This document shows, piece after piece, positions 40,830 through 48,768 of a stretch of DNA of 64,000 bases. The notes beneath the pieces were generated by a model. That model was not told where the DNA came from. It was given only the letters and a program-made list of their open reading frames with translations, and searched no databases. The position numbers and the translations under genes are program-made. How positions within the stretch are numbered: the stretch's first letter is position 1; every line of letters starts with the position of its first letter. This DNA is from Myxococcales bacterium (GTDB taxonomy: Bacteria > Myxococcota_A > Polyangia > Polyangiales > Houyiibacteriaceae), in the NCBI GenBank assembly GCA_029863605.1, contig JAOTVB010000001.1, forward strand, positions 62,001 through 126,000, written 5' to 3'.

Positions 40830-41082
40830 ATGAAGTTCTTCCGCTCTCTCTATGTGTACTGGACCGTTCTCTTGTTCGCCGTCACGGTCGTCGTCGGTTG
40901 GCTGTACGATCCCGCGAAGATCGGGAGCGGTAGCCTATTACATGCCAAACATCATCCTCGGCCACAGTTCACACATTCTGATCTCGAATCTAGACCGAGT
41001 GATCGCCTCCGCCTGGATTTGGGTCTCCGTCGGTCTCACGATCCGCACCGTTCGACAGTTGCAGCACCCCCAGGCGCGCTGA
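40830..41082 (+). pseudogene. Small membrane protein gene broken by a 1-base frameshift
   Basis: An ATG at 40830 after AAGGA begins MKFFRSLYVYWTVLLFAVTVVVGWLYDPAKIGSG, a single membrane helix in frame. From about 40935 the sensible continuation, AYYMPNIILGHSSHILISNLDRVIAS (a loop and second helix) ending QLQHPQAR at TGA 41082, is in the +1 frame. The original frame runs on as low-complexity Arg/His-rich sequence. One base too many in the GAGCGGTAGCC region would explain it. The intact protein would be about 83 residues with two helices. Either the gene is decayed or the assembly has an indel. Confidence 0.55.
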
Positions 41083-41107
41083 CGCTCGCACCACTACTGC
41101 CAGTTTG

Positions 41108-42034
41108 TCAGACGCTTTCCTCTAGAAACTGCGCGATCAGCCCAGCCACCGAGTACACCCGCAAAAAGTCCCCGTCCGCGAGCGCTTGCACGTGAGGCCT
41201 CGTGTTGGTGCACGCAATTCCCTTCAATACGCCGCTCGCCCGGAGCTTGCTGAGTGATTCCTTCGCAAACACGCCGTGGGTGCACACGGCGTAGACTTCG
41301 CCTGCTCCGGCTTCTTGGTAGGATCGTGCGGCGGAGAGGAGCGAGCCGCCAGTGCGGATCATGTCGTCGTAGATGACCACCGACCGGCCTTCTACGTCAG
41401 CGGCCAATGCCGTGACGTCGGTTTGGGTGTCGGACAGCCGGCGTTTGAAGACGAATCCGGCGTCGACCTGGAGGTCGTTTGCGAGACGCTCGACCCACTT
41501 GGCTCGGCCCGCGTCCGTGGCGCCCAGCACGAAGTCTTCTCCGCCAAAGTCGCGGATCGCTTGAAGGACCACCGACCGCGCCTGAAGGTGCACCGGCCGA
41601 ATGTCGCCGCTGAAATATTGCGGGATGCCTTCTGAGTGGAGGTCGATCAGCACCGCGCGATTGCCCGAGCCCGCTGTGGGAATCGAAGAGAGAAGCCTCG
41701 CGCGGTTTTTGGCCGCGACGATCTCTCCACGCTTCGAGGCGCGCTCCATCGTTTGATAGCCAAACCAGGGAAGCACGAGCGTGAGTGTATGCACTCCTTC
41801 CTGCACCAGACCTGACGCAAGGTCGTAGATCTCCAACGTGTCGACGTCATCCACGGTGCCCCCTACCACGGTCACATCACGCCTTGCCACGTCGGTTTCG
41901 ATCCGGCGATAGCGCTCTCCGTCGGGGAATACCTTACGCTCGACGACCCCGAGGTCGAAGCCTCCCGCGCCGGCGATGTCGTCACCAAGCTCTTGGTAGC
42001 GTTCCGTTGCAAAGAGCAGCATGGGCTGATTCAT
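41108..42034 (-). CDS. Ribose-phosphate pyrophosphokinase (PRPP synthetase) family
   Basis: This 308-residue protein shows the family layout: an N-terminal half with VERKVFPDGERYRRIE (the FPDGE phosphate-binding element) and DLHSEGIPQYFSG, and a C-terminal half with the PRPP loop VVIYDDMIRTGGSLLSAARSY. It would make phosphoribosyl diphosphate from ribose 5-phosphate and ATP for nucleotide, His and Trp synthesis. It is somewhat diverged from the main Prs (no HDL-type NDLHAxQIQGFF block intact), so it may be a specialised or secondary enzyme. The 3' end lies 25 bases from the frameshifted membrane gene. Confidence 0.8.
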   Translation of the reverse strand: MNQPMLLFATERYQELGDDIAGAGGFDLGVVERKVFPDGERYRRIETDVARRDVTVVGGTVDDVDTLEIYDLASGLVQEGVHTLTLVLPWFGYQTMERASKRGEIVAAKNRARLLSSIPTAGSGNRAVLIDLHSEGIPQYFSGDIRPVHLQARSVVLQAIRDFGGEDFVLGATDAGRAKWVERLANDLQVDAGFVFKRRLSDTQTDVTALAADVEGRSVVIYDDMIRTGGSLLSAARSYQEAGAGEVYAVCTHGVFAKESLSKLRASGVLKGIACTNTRPHVQALADGDFLRVYSVAGLIAQFLEESV

Positions 42035-42072
42035 CGTCGTGACTCCATGACAACACAGGATCGTTTCGATGG

Positions 42073-42864
42073 CTAGCGCTTGGCGAGCACCTCGAGGAGA
42101 ACATCAGGCAGATCGGTGATGATGGCATCTACGCCCGCATCGAGCAGCTCGCGCATCTGTGCGGGGTCGTCGATCGTCCAGACATGAACCTGGATCCCGT
42201 GGTGATGCGCGGCCTCGACGAAACGCGCCGTGGTCAAGCGGAGATTGCGATAAGTAGGCGGAATCTGGAGCGCGTCGAAGGCAAACGAGCCCCATCTCGC
42301 GGTGCGCGAAAGAACCCGCATCCAAAAGCCCATCGCACCGCGAAAGCCTGCAGACGTCGCCACCAGGCCCTTGCTCACCTTGCGAAAGGCGTCGCCGACT
42401 TCGTCATGTTCGGACGCCACGAGCACGCGATCGTGAATCCGATGGTGGGAGATGAACTCCCAAAGTCGCAGCGCCCCGGTGGGATCCTTTGCCTTGAGGT
42501 CGAGATTGTAGTGAAGGCCCGCATCCAGCGAGAGCGCCTCCTCGAGGGTCGGAATCCGAACGCCCTCCTTGCGATAAGGGTACTGGCCCCCGCGCTCGAA
42601 GTGATGTGCGGCGTCAAGCTTCTGAAGCTCGGCGAGTGTGTAGTCGCGAACGAAGCCGCGCCCGTTGGTGATGCGTTCGACCGTGTCGTCGTGGAAACAG
42701 ACGAAATGGCCGTCCGCCGTTTCGCGCAGGTCGGTTTCGATATGTCGAATGCCCAGGTCGGCCGACGAGCGAAACGCAAGGAGCGTGTTCTCCGGCCAAC
42801 GCTTCGCGCCGCCGCGGTGTGCAAACGGAAAGGGCGTGGTCGGGCCGAAATAGGGATGAGGCAT
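42073..42864 (-). CDS. Glycerophosphodiester phosphodiesterase
   Basis: This 263-residue GDPD-family enzyme cleaves glycerophosphodiesters to glycerol-3-phosphate and an alcohol. The catalytic HRGGAKRWPENT (His near 18) and the FHDDTVERITNGRG metal/acid block are intact, with ETDLRETADGHFVCFHDD giving the divalent-metal ligands. There is no signal peptide, so it is cytosolic. The start at ATG 42864 matches the family N-terminus; an upstream extension of 54 codons is rejected as low-quality sequence. The gene is 38 bases downstream of the PRPP synthetase gene start. Confidence 0.88.
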   Translation of the reverse strand: MPHPYFGPTTPFPFAHRGGAKRWPENTLLAFRSSADLGIRHIETDLRETADGHFVCFHDDTVERITNGRGFVRDYTLAELQKLDAAHHFERGGQYPYRKEGVRIPTLEEALSLDAGLHYNLDLKAKDPTGALRLWEFISHHRIHDRVLVASEHDEVGDAFRKVSKGLVATSAGFRGAMGFWMRVLSRTARWGSFAFDALQIPPTYRNLRLTTARFVEAAHHHGIQVHVWTIDDPAQMRELLDAGVDAIITDLPDVLLEVLAKR

Positions 42865-42964
42865 GAGAGCCCGAGGAGCATAGCGCCGATCGCGCCGCCG
42901 CGTGCCCACGGGATTTGGTGCGGGTCGGTTTGTCTGCGGTGGATGTGACCGATAGGGTCCTGAG

Positions 42965-43789
42965 ATGAAAAAGAGCTTCGCGGGCAAGGTCGCGATCATC
43001 ACGGGCAGCGCCCAGGGGATAGGCAAAGCACTTGCCGAGGAGTTGGGGGACCGCGGCTGCTACCTGGTGCTCGCCGACATCAACGGCGCGCTCCTCGAAA
43101 AGGTCGCCTCGGACTTGCGCGCCGCCGGAGCCGACGTCGAAGCCACGAAAGTGGACGTGCGCGATCCGCGGCAGGTCGAGGTGCTCATTCGAGGGGCCTT
43201 TCAGGAGCTCGGGCGCATCGACTACCTGTTCAACAACGCGGGGATCAACGTGCTGGCGGAGCTCCTCGATACGTCACTGGGCGACTGGAATCGGTTGATC
43301 GACGTCAACCTGCGCGGCGTCGTGCATGGCGTGCACGCGGCATACCCCCTCATGTGCGAACAGGGTTTTGGTCACATCATCAACATCGCTTCGGTTGCGG
43401 GACTGGCACCAACCCCCGCCGAGGGCGCCTACGCCGCCACCAAGCACGCGGTCGTCGGTCTTTCGACGACCCTCAGAATCGAGGCAGCGGCGTTTGGGAT
43501 CAAGGTTAGTGTCGTGTGTCCCGGCGCGGTCGACACCCCAATTCTTCACGCTTCCAAACACGTGAAATTCGACTCTGACGCGATCACTGAGTTGTCTCCC
43601 GAGAAGCCAATGGCACCACGACAGGCCGCGCGCTTGATCTTGCGCGGTGTCGAGCGCGGCCGCTTTTTCATCGTCATCTCCAAGACGGCAAACGCATTCT
43701 GGCGCGCCTACCGACTTGCACCCGAAGGCTCGCTCTTGCTCGGGCAGCTGGCGATGAAACGGATCCGCGCGATCAAGCGGGACGCGTAA
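42965..43789 (+). CDS. Short-chain dehydrogenase/reductase
   Basis: This 274-residue SDR has TGSAQGIGKALA (cofactor site), NNAGINVLAE, the Ser in INIASVAG and YAATK (Tyr, Lys). It matches classical SDRs that act on ketones or hydroxy-acyl compounds. The C-terminal 80 residues (RFFIVISKTANAFWRAYRLAPEG) are hydrophobic-aromatic, hinting at membrane association or lipid substrates. It stops 2 bases before the convergent lipid kinase stop, with no gap for an independent terminator. Confidence 0.82.
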   Translation: MKKSFAGKVAIITGSAQGIGKALAEELGDRGCYLVLADINGALLEKVASDLRAAGADVEATKVDVRDPRQVEVLIRGAFQELGRIDYLFNNAGINVLAELLDTSLGDWNRLIDVNLRGVVHGVHAAYPLMCEQGFGHIINIASVAGLAPTPAEGAYAATKHAVVGLSTTLRIEAAAFGIKVSVVCPGAVDTPILHASKHVKFDSDAITELSPEKPMAPRQAARLILRGVERGRFFIVISKTANAFWRAYRLAPEGSLLLGQLAMKRIRAIKRDA

Positions 43790-43791
43790 GC

Positions 43792-44736
43792 TCAGCGGAA
43801 CTCCTGCCCGATTCCGATCACGCCAAGCGCACCCTCGTGAATGCGGAATTCTGCGGGCCCCGTCCCCGGGGCTTCGCCATCGATGTCCATGTAGGCGGTG
43901 TTTGCAGTCACATCGACTTCGACGTGTTTGCCGCGGAACGTGCTGACCGTCGATGACTCGATGTGTGTGCCTTTATAGAGGCCTGCCATGACGGGAAGAC
44001 CTCGCAGCGTGGAGGTGGCCCGCATGACGATGATGTCGAATTCACCGTCGGCGACTCGCGCGTTCGGGGCAAACCTCATGCCGCCGCCTGCCCAGCGGCC
44101 GTTGCAGACGCACACGACGCTGATGTCATGCTCGCCTCGGTCTTCTCCGTCGACCCGGAGACTTATTCGGGCCGGCTTGTATTCGAGTTGCGCACGAAGC
44201 GTTGCCAAGAAGTACTTGGCCTTGCCGCTACGACGCGATTTGGACGCTGCAACATAGCGGTCGACCAGCCCGCTCATTCCCATCGATGTGATGTTCAGGA
44301 AGTAGCGACTCGCCCGGCCACCATCATCGTGTGTGTACTCGACCCAACCGATGTCGATCGGAACAGGCTCTCCATCGCGAATGATTGCGCATCCGCGTTC
44401 GAGCTCGTCCGCTCCCTCGATCATCTTCCGAAAGTCGCCGCCGGTGCCGGCGTGCAACACACCGAGCGCAACTTCTCTGTTGCGCCCCGATCGCATGATG
44501 CCGTCGACGATCTCACTGTGGGTGCCGTCGCCTCCGAACGAAACGATCGTTCGGGCGCCCCCGGCTGCTGCGTTCCGCGCGATCTCGGTTGCGTGTCCGA
44601 CGGATTCGGTCAGCCGCAAACGGACGGGGCCGAGCACCTCCTGGACTTTGGCGCCGAGGGTAGGCCAATTGTCCCCCACGAAACCGTGACCCGCCGCTGG
44701 GTTTGCAACTACAACGGTCTTTTCAGGCTCGAACAT
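43792..44736 (-). CDS. Diacylglycerol kinase-type lipid kinase
   Basis: This 314-residue protein belongs to the DAGK catalytic (YegS/BmrU/LCB5) family, which phosphorylates lipids with ATP. It has VVVANPAAGHGFVGDNW at the N-terminus, the catalytic SFGGDGTHSEIVDG (the Asp of GGDGT), and VLHAGTGGDFRKM. The all-beta second half (LNITSMGMSGLVDRY, CVCNGRWAGGGMRFAP, FDIIVMR) is complete. It is likely cytosolic, membrane-peripheral. The ATG lies 49 bases from the divergent rhodanese lipoprotein. Confidence 0.87.
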   Translation of the reverse strand: MFEPEKTVVVANPAAGHGFVGDNWPTLGAKVQEVLGPVRLRLTESVGHATEIARNAAAGGARTIVSFGGDGTHSEIVDGIMRSGRNREVALGVLHAGTGGDFRKMIEGADELERGCAIIRDGEPVPIDIGWVEYTHDDGGRASRYFLNITSMGMSGLVDRYVAASKSRRSGKAKYFLATLRAQLEYKPARISLRVDGEDRGEHDISVVCVCNGRWAGGGMRFAPNARVADGEFDIIVMRATSTLRGLPVMAGLYKGTHIESSTVSTFRGKHVEVDVTANTAYMDIDGEAPGTGPAEFRIHEGALGVIGIGQEFR

Positions 44737-44785
44737 CGTAGAAGGCCTCGTACCGCATTTCGTCTGTTTCCGGTAGAGTTACTGC

Positions 44786-45691
44786 ATGGATTTGAAGTTC
44801 TTTGTCGCGCTTTTGATCGGGGTGCTCGTCGGATGTGGCGGAAGCGCGGTCGACGCAAACGATGGCGGCTTGCCCGACGGCTCGGCCCCCGACGGTGGCT
44901 CGTCCCCAATATCGTCGCTCGTCGTCGACGCGGATTGGCTGATGGCGAACCTCGATGACCCGAATCTCCAACCGGTCGATACACGGGGTGCGCCCGCATT
45001 CGAGGTTGCCCGAATCCCGGGCGCGGTGCGCCTCAGCCCAGAGCAGGTCGCGATGAGCGACGGAAATGTACCGATGCAGGTCGCCCCACCGATGCAGGCC
45101 GAGCCCGTGCTACGGGCGGCAGGGCTACGGAACGACTCGATTGCGGTGGTGTATGGCGCAGCTCCCGAGTACGACCCCGCGCGCGTCGTCTGGACACTCC
45201 GCTACTATGGACATGGGGATGTACGCTATCTCGACGGAGGCTATGCCGCGTGGCTAGACGCGGGCGGAACGGTAGACACTGATCCTCCGACCACGGGAGC
45301 CACCGACTACACGATCACGGATCTAAACGAGGACCTTCGCGTCACGGGGGATTCGGTGCTGTCAGGGCTTGGCGACGCGCCCTACGAGATGCCGTCGATC
45401 CAGCTGGTCGATGCGCGGTCGCCCCAAGAATACGACGCCGGCCGAATACCCACCGCTCGCCACGTGCAATGGACCGCCAGCCTGGATGCGGGCTTTCTCC
45501 GATCGATGACCGAGATCCAAGCGCTCCACGATCGCCTCGACCCTTCCGAGCCGACGGTGACCTATTGTCTCACCGGATGGCGGGGTTCCTTCGCCTGGCT
45601 AGCGCTCACCTATCTCGGCTACGAGAACGTCCAGCTGTACGATGGATCTTGGGCGGAGTGGGAAAATGGGGCGTTCCCTGTAGAGCAGTGA
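44786..45691 (+). CDS. Periplasmic lipoprotein with tandem rhodanese domains
   Basis: This 301-residue lipoprotein (lipobox LVGC, Cys17) has an Asp/Gly-rich spacer (NDGGLPDGSAPDGGSS) and two rhodanese domains. The first (about 45-150) lacks an active Cys (its loop reads YGAAPEYDP). The second carries CLTGWRGS (Cys about 260), fitting the CxxGxR active loop of sulfurtransferases. It therefore resembles thiosulfate or mercaptopyruvate sulfurtransferases with an inert first domain, exported to the periplasm. The ATG follows TAGAGT at six bases with no ribosome site, so it may be leaderless. The acceptor is unknown. Confidence 0.82.
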   Translation: MDLKFFVALLIGVLVGCGGSAVDANDGGLPDGSAPDGGSSPISSLVVDADWLMANLDDPNLQPVDTRGAPAFEVARIPGAVRLSPEQVAMSDGNVPMQVAPPMQAEPVLRAAGLRNDSIAVVYGAAPEYDPARVVWTLRYYGHGDVRYLDGGYAAWLDAGGTVDTDPPTTGATDYTITDLNEDLRVTGDSVLSGLGDAPYEMPSIQLVDARSPQEYDAGRIPTARHVQWTASLDAGFLRSMTEIQALHDRLDPSEPTVTYCLTGWRGSFAWLALTYLGYENVQLYDGSWAEWENGAFPVEQ

Positions 45692-45704
45692 CGACGGCGG
45701 GCGA

Positions 45705-46343
45705 CTATTTATTGGGCTGCGGCGTCATCCGCAGGTAGGGCCTGAGCTCGCGATGCCCCTTCGGGAACTTCTTCGCGATCTCATCCGGATCGGTGATCGA
45801 AGGGACGATCACCACCTCGTCGCCGTCTTTCCAGTTGCCCGGTGTGGCGACCTGGTGGCTGTCGGTCAGCTGAAGTCCATCGAGCACGCGCAACACCTCG
45901 TCGAAGTTGCGGCCGGTGGCGGGCGGGTAGGTGATGGTTGCGCGAACCTTCTTGTTGGGGTCGATGAAGAAAACCGATCGGACGGTCACCTTCGCATCGG
46001 CCTCTGGGTGGATCATGTCGTAGAGCGTCGCGACTTTTTGGCCGGGGTCCGCGACGATCGGGAAGTTCATCCGAACATCCTGCGTTTCTTCGATGTCCTT
46101 GATCCACTCCTTGTGTGAGTCGAGCGGATCGACGCTGATGGCGAGTGCCTTGGCGCCGCGTTTCGCGAGGTTGTTCTTGAGCTTGGCGACGAGGCCGAGC
46201 TCAGTGGTGCAAACGGGAGTGAAGTCGGCGGGGTGCGAAAAGAAAATCACCCAGTCGTCACCGGCCCAGTCGTGAAAGCGAATCTTGCCTTCGGTGGTCT
46301 CTGCTTCGAAATCCGGTGCGGTGGTTCCTAGCCGTAGGCTCAT
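45705..46343 (-). CDS. 1-Cys peroxiredoxin (Prx6 type)
   Basis: This 212-residue peroxiredoxin reduces peroxides via one catalytic Cys. It starts at ATG 46343 preceded by GGAGCCAGCC. The peroxidatic Cys45 is in ADFTPVCTTELG. The Prx6-type core follows (VDPLDSHKEWIKDIEE), and PPATGRNFDEVLRVLDGLQ is the characteristic subgroup motif. The C-terminal domain (PGNWKDGDEVVIVPSI) is complete. It is divergent from the acyl-CoA synthetase gene, with about 113 bases between. Confidence 0.92.
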   Translation of the reverse strand: MSLRLGTTAPDFEAETTEGKIRFHDWAGDDWVIFFSHPADFTPVCTTELGLVAKLKNNLAKRGAKALAISVDPLDSHKEWIKDIEETQDVRMNFPIVADPGQKVATLYDMIHPEADAKVTVRSVFFIDPNKKVRATITYPPATGRNFDEVLRVLDGLQLTDSHQVATPGNWKDGDEVVIVPSITDPDEIAKKFPKGHRELRPYLRMTPQPNK

Positions 46344-46456
46344 GGCTGGCTCCTTTGGAGTTGGTGGGGCCGTGGGACCCAATAGCAGGCCCCCTTTCGC
46401 AAGCGGCGTCAAGGGGTATTCGAGACAATCAGGCGACAAGCTGGTATCGCACCCGG

Positions 46457-47923
46457 GTGCCCGAGCTCTTCCCACGATTGGTGTCTCCTGAGTCACGTCT
46501 CGCACTCGTCGTGGGTGACGAACCGTGGACTTATCGAGAGCTCGCCGGTGCGGCTCTTCGACACGCGGACAGAGTCGAGGGTTCAGGAGTCCGACCGGGT
46601 GACAGGATCGCGGTCTGGGCGCACCCGACCCCCAGTACGGCAGCAGCCATCCTAGGCAACATGACAGCCGGCGCCGTCACGGTGCTGCTGAGCCCGAAGC
46701 TCGGGACACAGGAGCTCGCCCACATCGTGCATGACGCGTCCCCCCGACTGGCGTTCTCCGATTCCGGCCATCCGACGCCGCATGACGTGGAGGGGATCGT
46801 CTGCCTTAGGGAGCGCTATGACGCTCACGCGGGATCGCTCGGGTCCCTGATTGTCGACGACAATGCCGCTCTGATCCTCTACACGTCGGGGACCACCGGC
46901 CCCCCAAAAGGCGCTGTCATTACCCGCCGCAACATCGCCACGAATCTCGACGCCCTGAACAAGACTTGGGAGTGGACCGATCGCGACACCGTCGTCCACT
47001 CGCTTCCTTGGATTCACGTGCACGGTTTGGTCCTCGGGCTATTCGGAAGCCTCCGCGTCGGGGGTGCGCTCCATCACGTGCCGCGCTTCACACCCCGGGG
47101 GGTCGCCGCAGCGTTGACCGACCCGCGCCACGAACAGACGTTGTTGTTTGCGGTACCAACGATGTACCATCGGCTCGCTGAAGCCGCAGAGTCCGACGCG
47201 GCCCTCGTCGAGGCATTGAGGCGCCCACGGCTGCTCATCTCTGGGTCGGCGGGCCTTTCTCTGCGCGAGCACGGGCGCATCCATCGATTGACTGGCCGTG
47301 GCGTGCACGAACGCTACGGTCTGACCGAGACCCTGATCAACTGCGGAGTGCCTGCGTCACGCGCCCCGACGCCCGGGTTCGTGGGTCCACCGTTGCCGGG
47401 CGTGGAGCTCATCTTGGTGGACGACGAGCGCGGCCGGATCGACGCACACGACGACGAAGCGATAGGCGAGATCGTGGTGCGTAGTCCCTCGGTCTTCGCG
47501 GGATATCTCAATCGCCCTGATGCCACTGCCGAGGTGTTGGACGAGGAGGGTTGGTTTTACACGGGCGATCTCGCGACGCGGGCCGAGGACGGCTCGATTC
47601 GCATTCTCGGTCGGCGAAGCACCGACCTGATCAAAACCGGAGGGTACCGCGTTGGGGCCGGCGAGATCGAAGCGTGCTTACTGGATCACCCCGCCGTTGC
47701 GGAAGTCGCAGTGGTGGGCGCACCCGACGACGATCTCGGGCAACGGATCGTGGCGTTCGTGGTCGTCCGGTCTGGCGGGGGAATCGATCACACGAGATCT
47801 CTCATCGACTTCGTCGCCGAGCGCTTGAGCCCTCACAAGCGGCCACGTGACATTCGGCTCGTCCGCCAGCTGCCCCGAAACGCAATGGGCAAGGTGCAAA
47901 AGAAACAGCTTGTGGACGTATAG
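46457..47923 (+). CDS. AMP-binding acyl-CoA synthetase (malonyl-CoA synthetase-like)
   Basis: This roughly 488-residue ligase activates a carboxylate with ATP and joins CoA. Motifs are YTSGTTGPPKGAVITRRN (P-loop), HSLPWIHVHGLVLGLFGSLR, ISGSAGLS, ERYGLTETLINCG and YTGDLATRAEDGSIRILGR, ending with PRNAMGKVQKKQL (catalytic Lys of GKxxK). The HVHGL segment and overall layout resemble MatB-type malonyl-CoA ligases more than fatty-acyl ligases. The open frame extends upstream into the peroxiredoxin start, so a GTG at 46457 (VPELFPRLVSPES) is taken as the likely start; TTG/GTG at 46478-46481 are alternatives. Confidence 0.85.
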   Translation: MPELFPRLVSPESRLALVVGDEPWTYRELAGAALRHADRVEGSGVRPGDRIAVWAHPTPSTAAAILGNMTAGAVTVLLSPKLGTQELAHIVHDASPRLAFSDSGHPTPHDVEGIVCLRERYDAHAGSLGSLIVDDNAALILYTSGTTGPPKGAVITRRNIATNLDALNKTWEWTDRDTVVHSLPWIHVHGLVLGLFGSLRVGGALHHVPRFTPRGVAAALTDPRHEQTLLFAVPTMYHRLAEAAESDAALVEALRRPRLLISGSAGLSLREHGRIHRLTGRGVHERYGLTETLINCGVPASRAPTPGFVGPPLPGVELILVDDERGRIDAHDDEAIGEIVVRSPSVFAGYLNRPDATAEVLDEEGWFYTGDLATRAEDGSIRILGRRSTDLIKTGGYRVGAGEIEACLLDHPAVAEVAVVGAPDDDLGQRIVAFVVVRSGGGIDHTRSLIDFVAERLSPHKRPRDIRLVRQLPRNAMGKVQKKQLVDV

Positions 47924-47926
47924 CCC

Positions 47927-48676
47927 CTATGCCGTCAATGATAAGGTCTTGCGGGTGACTCCGCAGGCCAGGGCGACGGCATCCCGGTATGCTCGCCACG
48001 CTTCTACGGCTTGTGCCATGGCTTCGACCACTGCCGTTCGCTCCCCGATGGGCACGTGATCGAGCATCACTTTCCACGCTGCTGTTCGATGCTCCCCTTC
48101 GACCGCCCGGTGCGCTTTGGTGAGCGCGAGACATTCCAAGGGCAGACCGTAGTGTTTCACGAGCGGGTGTTCCTCGAGCGGTGGTGCCGGCCTGGCGGGC
48201 GCCGAATCATCTAGCTCATGTCGCTCGTAGGCGGTGCCTTCGATGAACAGGGTCGCGACTGCTGCCGCGACGGCCCATCCTCGCTTGCTGGTCGCATCGT
48301 CGAGGAAGCTTCGATACCGGTGCGCGCCACGCAAGAGCTCCACGCTTGCGAAGCGCTCGATGTCCATTCCAAGACCGCGCGGGTACTCAAGGAATAGCTC
48401 AGGGTGCGGCTTTCCCGCCACGAGCCCGCCTGTCTCTTCTTCGTAGATGTTCTCGGCGAGCTCGCGTCGAACCTCGGCGATGGGGCACTGTACGTAGGCC
48501 CGCCCTACGAGCACTGGGAAGTCGCGGACGTACACTTCCCACTCCTGCTCGAGGTGAATGTGGAGTTTGTCTTTGGCGACGATCCCCTGGGTGAACGCCG
48601 GCCAAGCCCAGTGCGTCTTCCGCTCCATTTGCCGGAGAAGCGCCTCTTGAAACTCGGAGGGATCCACTGGTTTCAA
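47927..48676 (-). CDS. TenA/PqqC haem-oxygenase-fold protein
   Basis: This 249-residue all-helical protein has the spacing of the haem-oxygenase-like superfamily (TenA, PqqC and diiron oxidases). It has carboxylate/His motifs in LEQEWEVYVRDF, ELAENIYEEETGGL and LTKAHRAVEGEHRTAAW. The ExxxxEExxG and HxxxExxH patterns could bind two irons, as in the diiron oxidases of this group. It stops 3 bases before the synthetase stop on the opposite strand. No partner pathway is visible, so assignment to thiamine, PQQ or a diiron oxidase is open. Confidence 0.7.
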   Translation of the reverse strand: MKPVDPSEFQEALLRQMERKTHWAWPAFTQGIVAKDKLHIHLEQEWEVYVRDFPVLVGRAYVQCPIAEVRRELAENIYEEETGGLVAGKPHPELFLEYPRGLGMDIERFASVELLRGAHRYRSFLDDATSKRGWAVAAAVATLFIEGTAYERHELDDSAPARPAPPLEEHPLVKHYGLPLECLALTKAHRAVEGEHRTAAWKVMLDHVPIGERTAVVEAMAQAVEAWRAYRDAVALACGVTRKTLSLTA

Positions 48677-48768
48677 GGTAGGCGCTCGAACCTCTGGTGT
48701 CGAAAACCGGCCGAAAGCTTCGCGTTTTGGGTCAGGTCTCGACGGGCAGATGCCGGCGCCGATACAGC

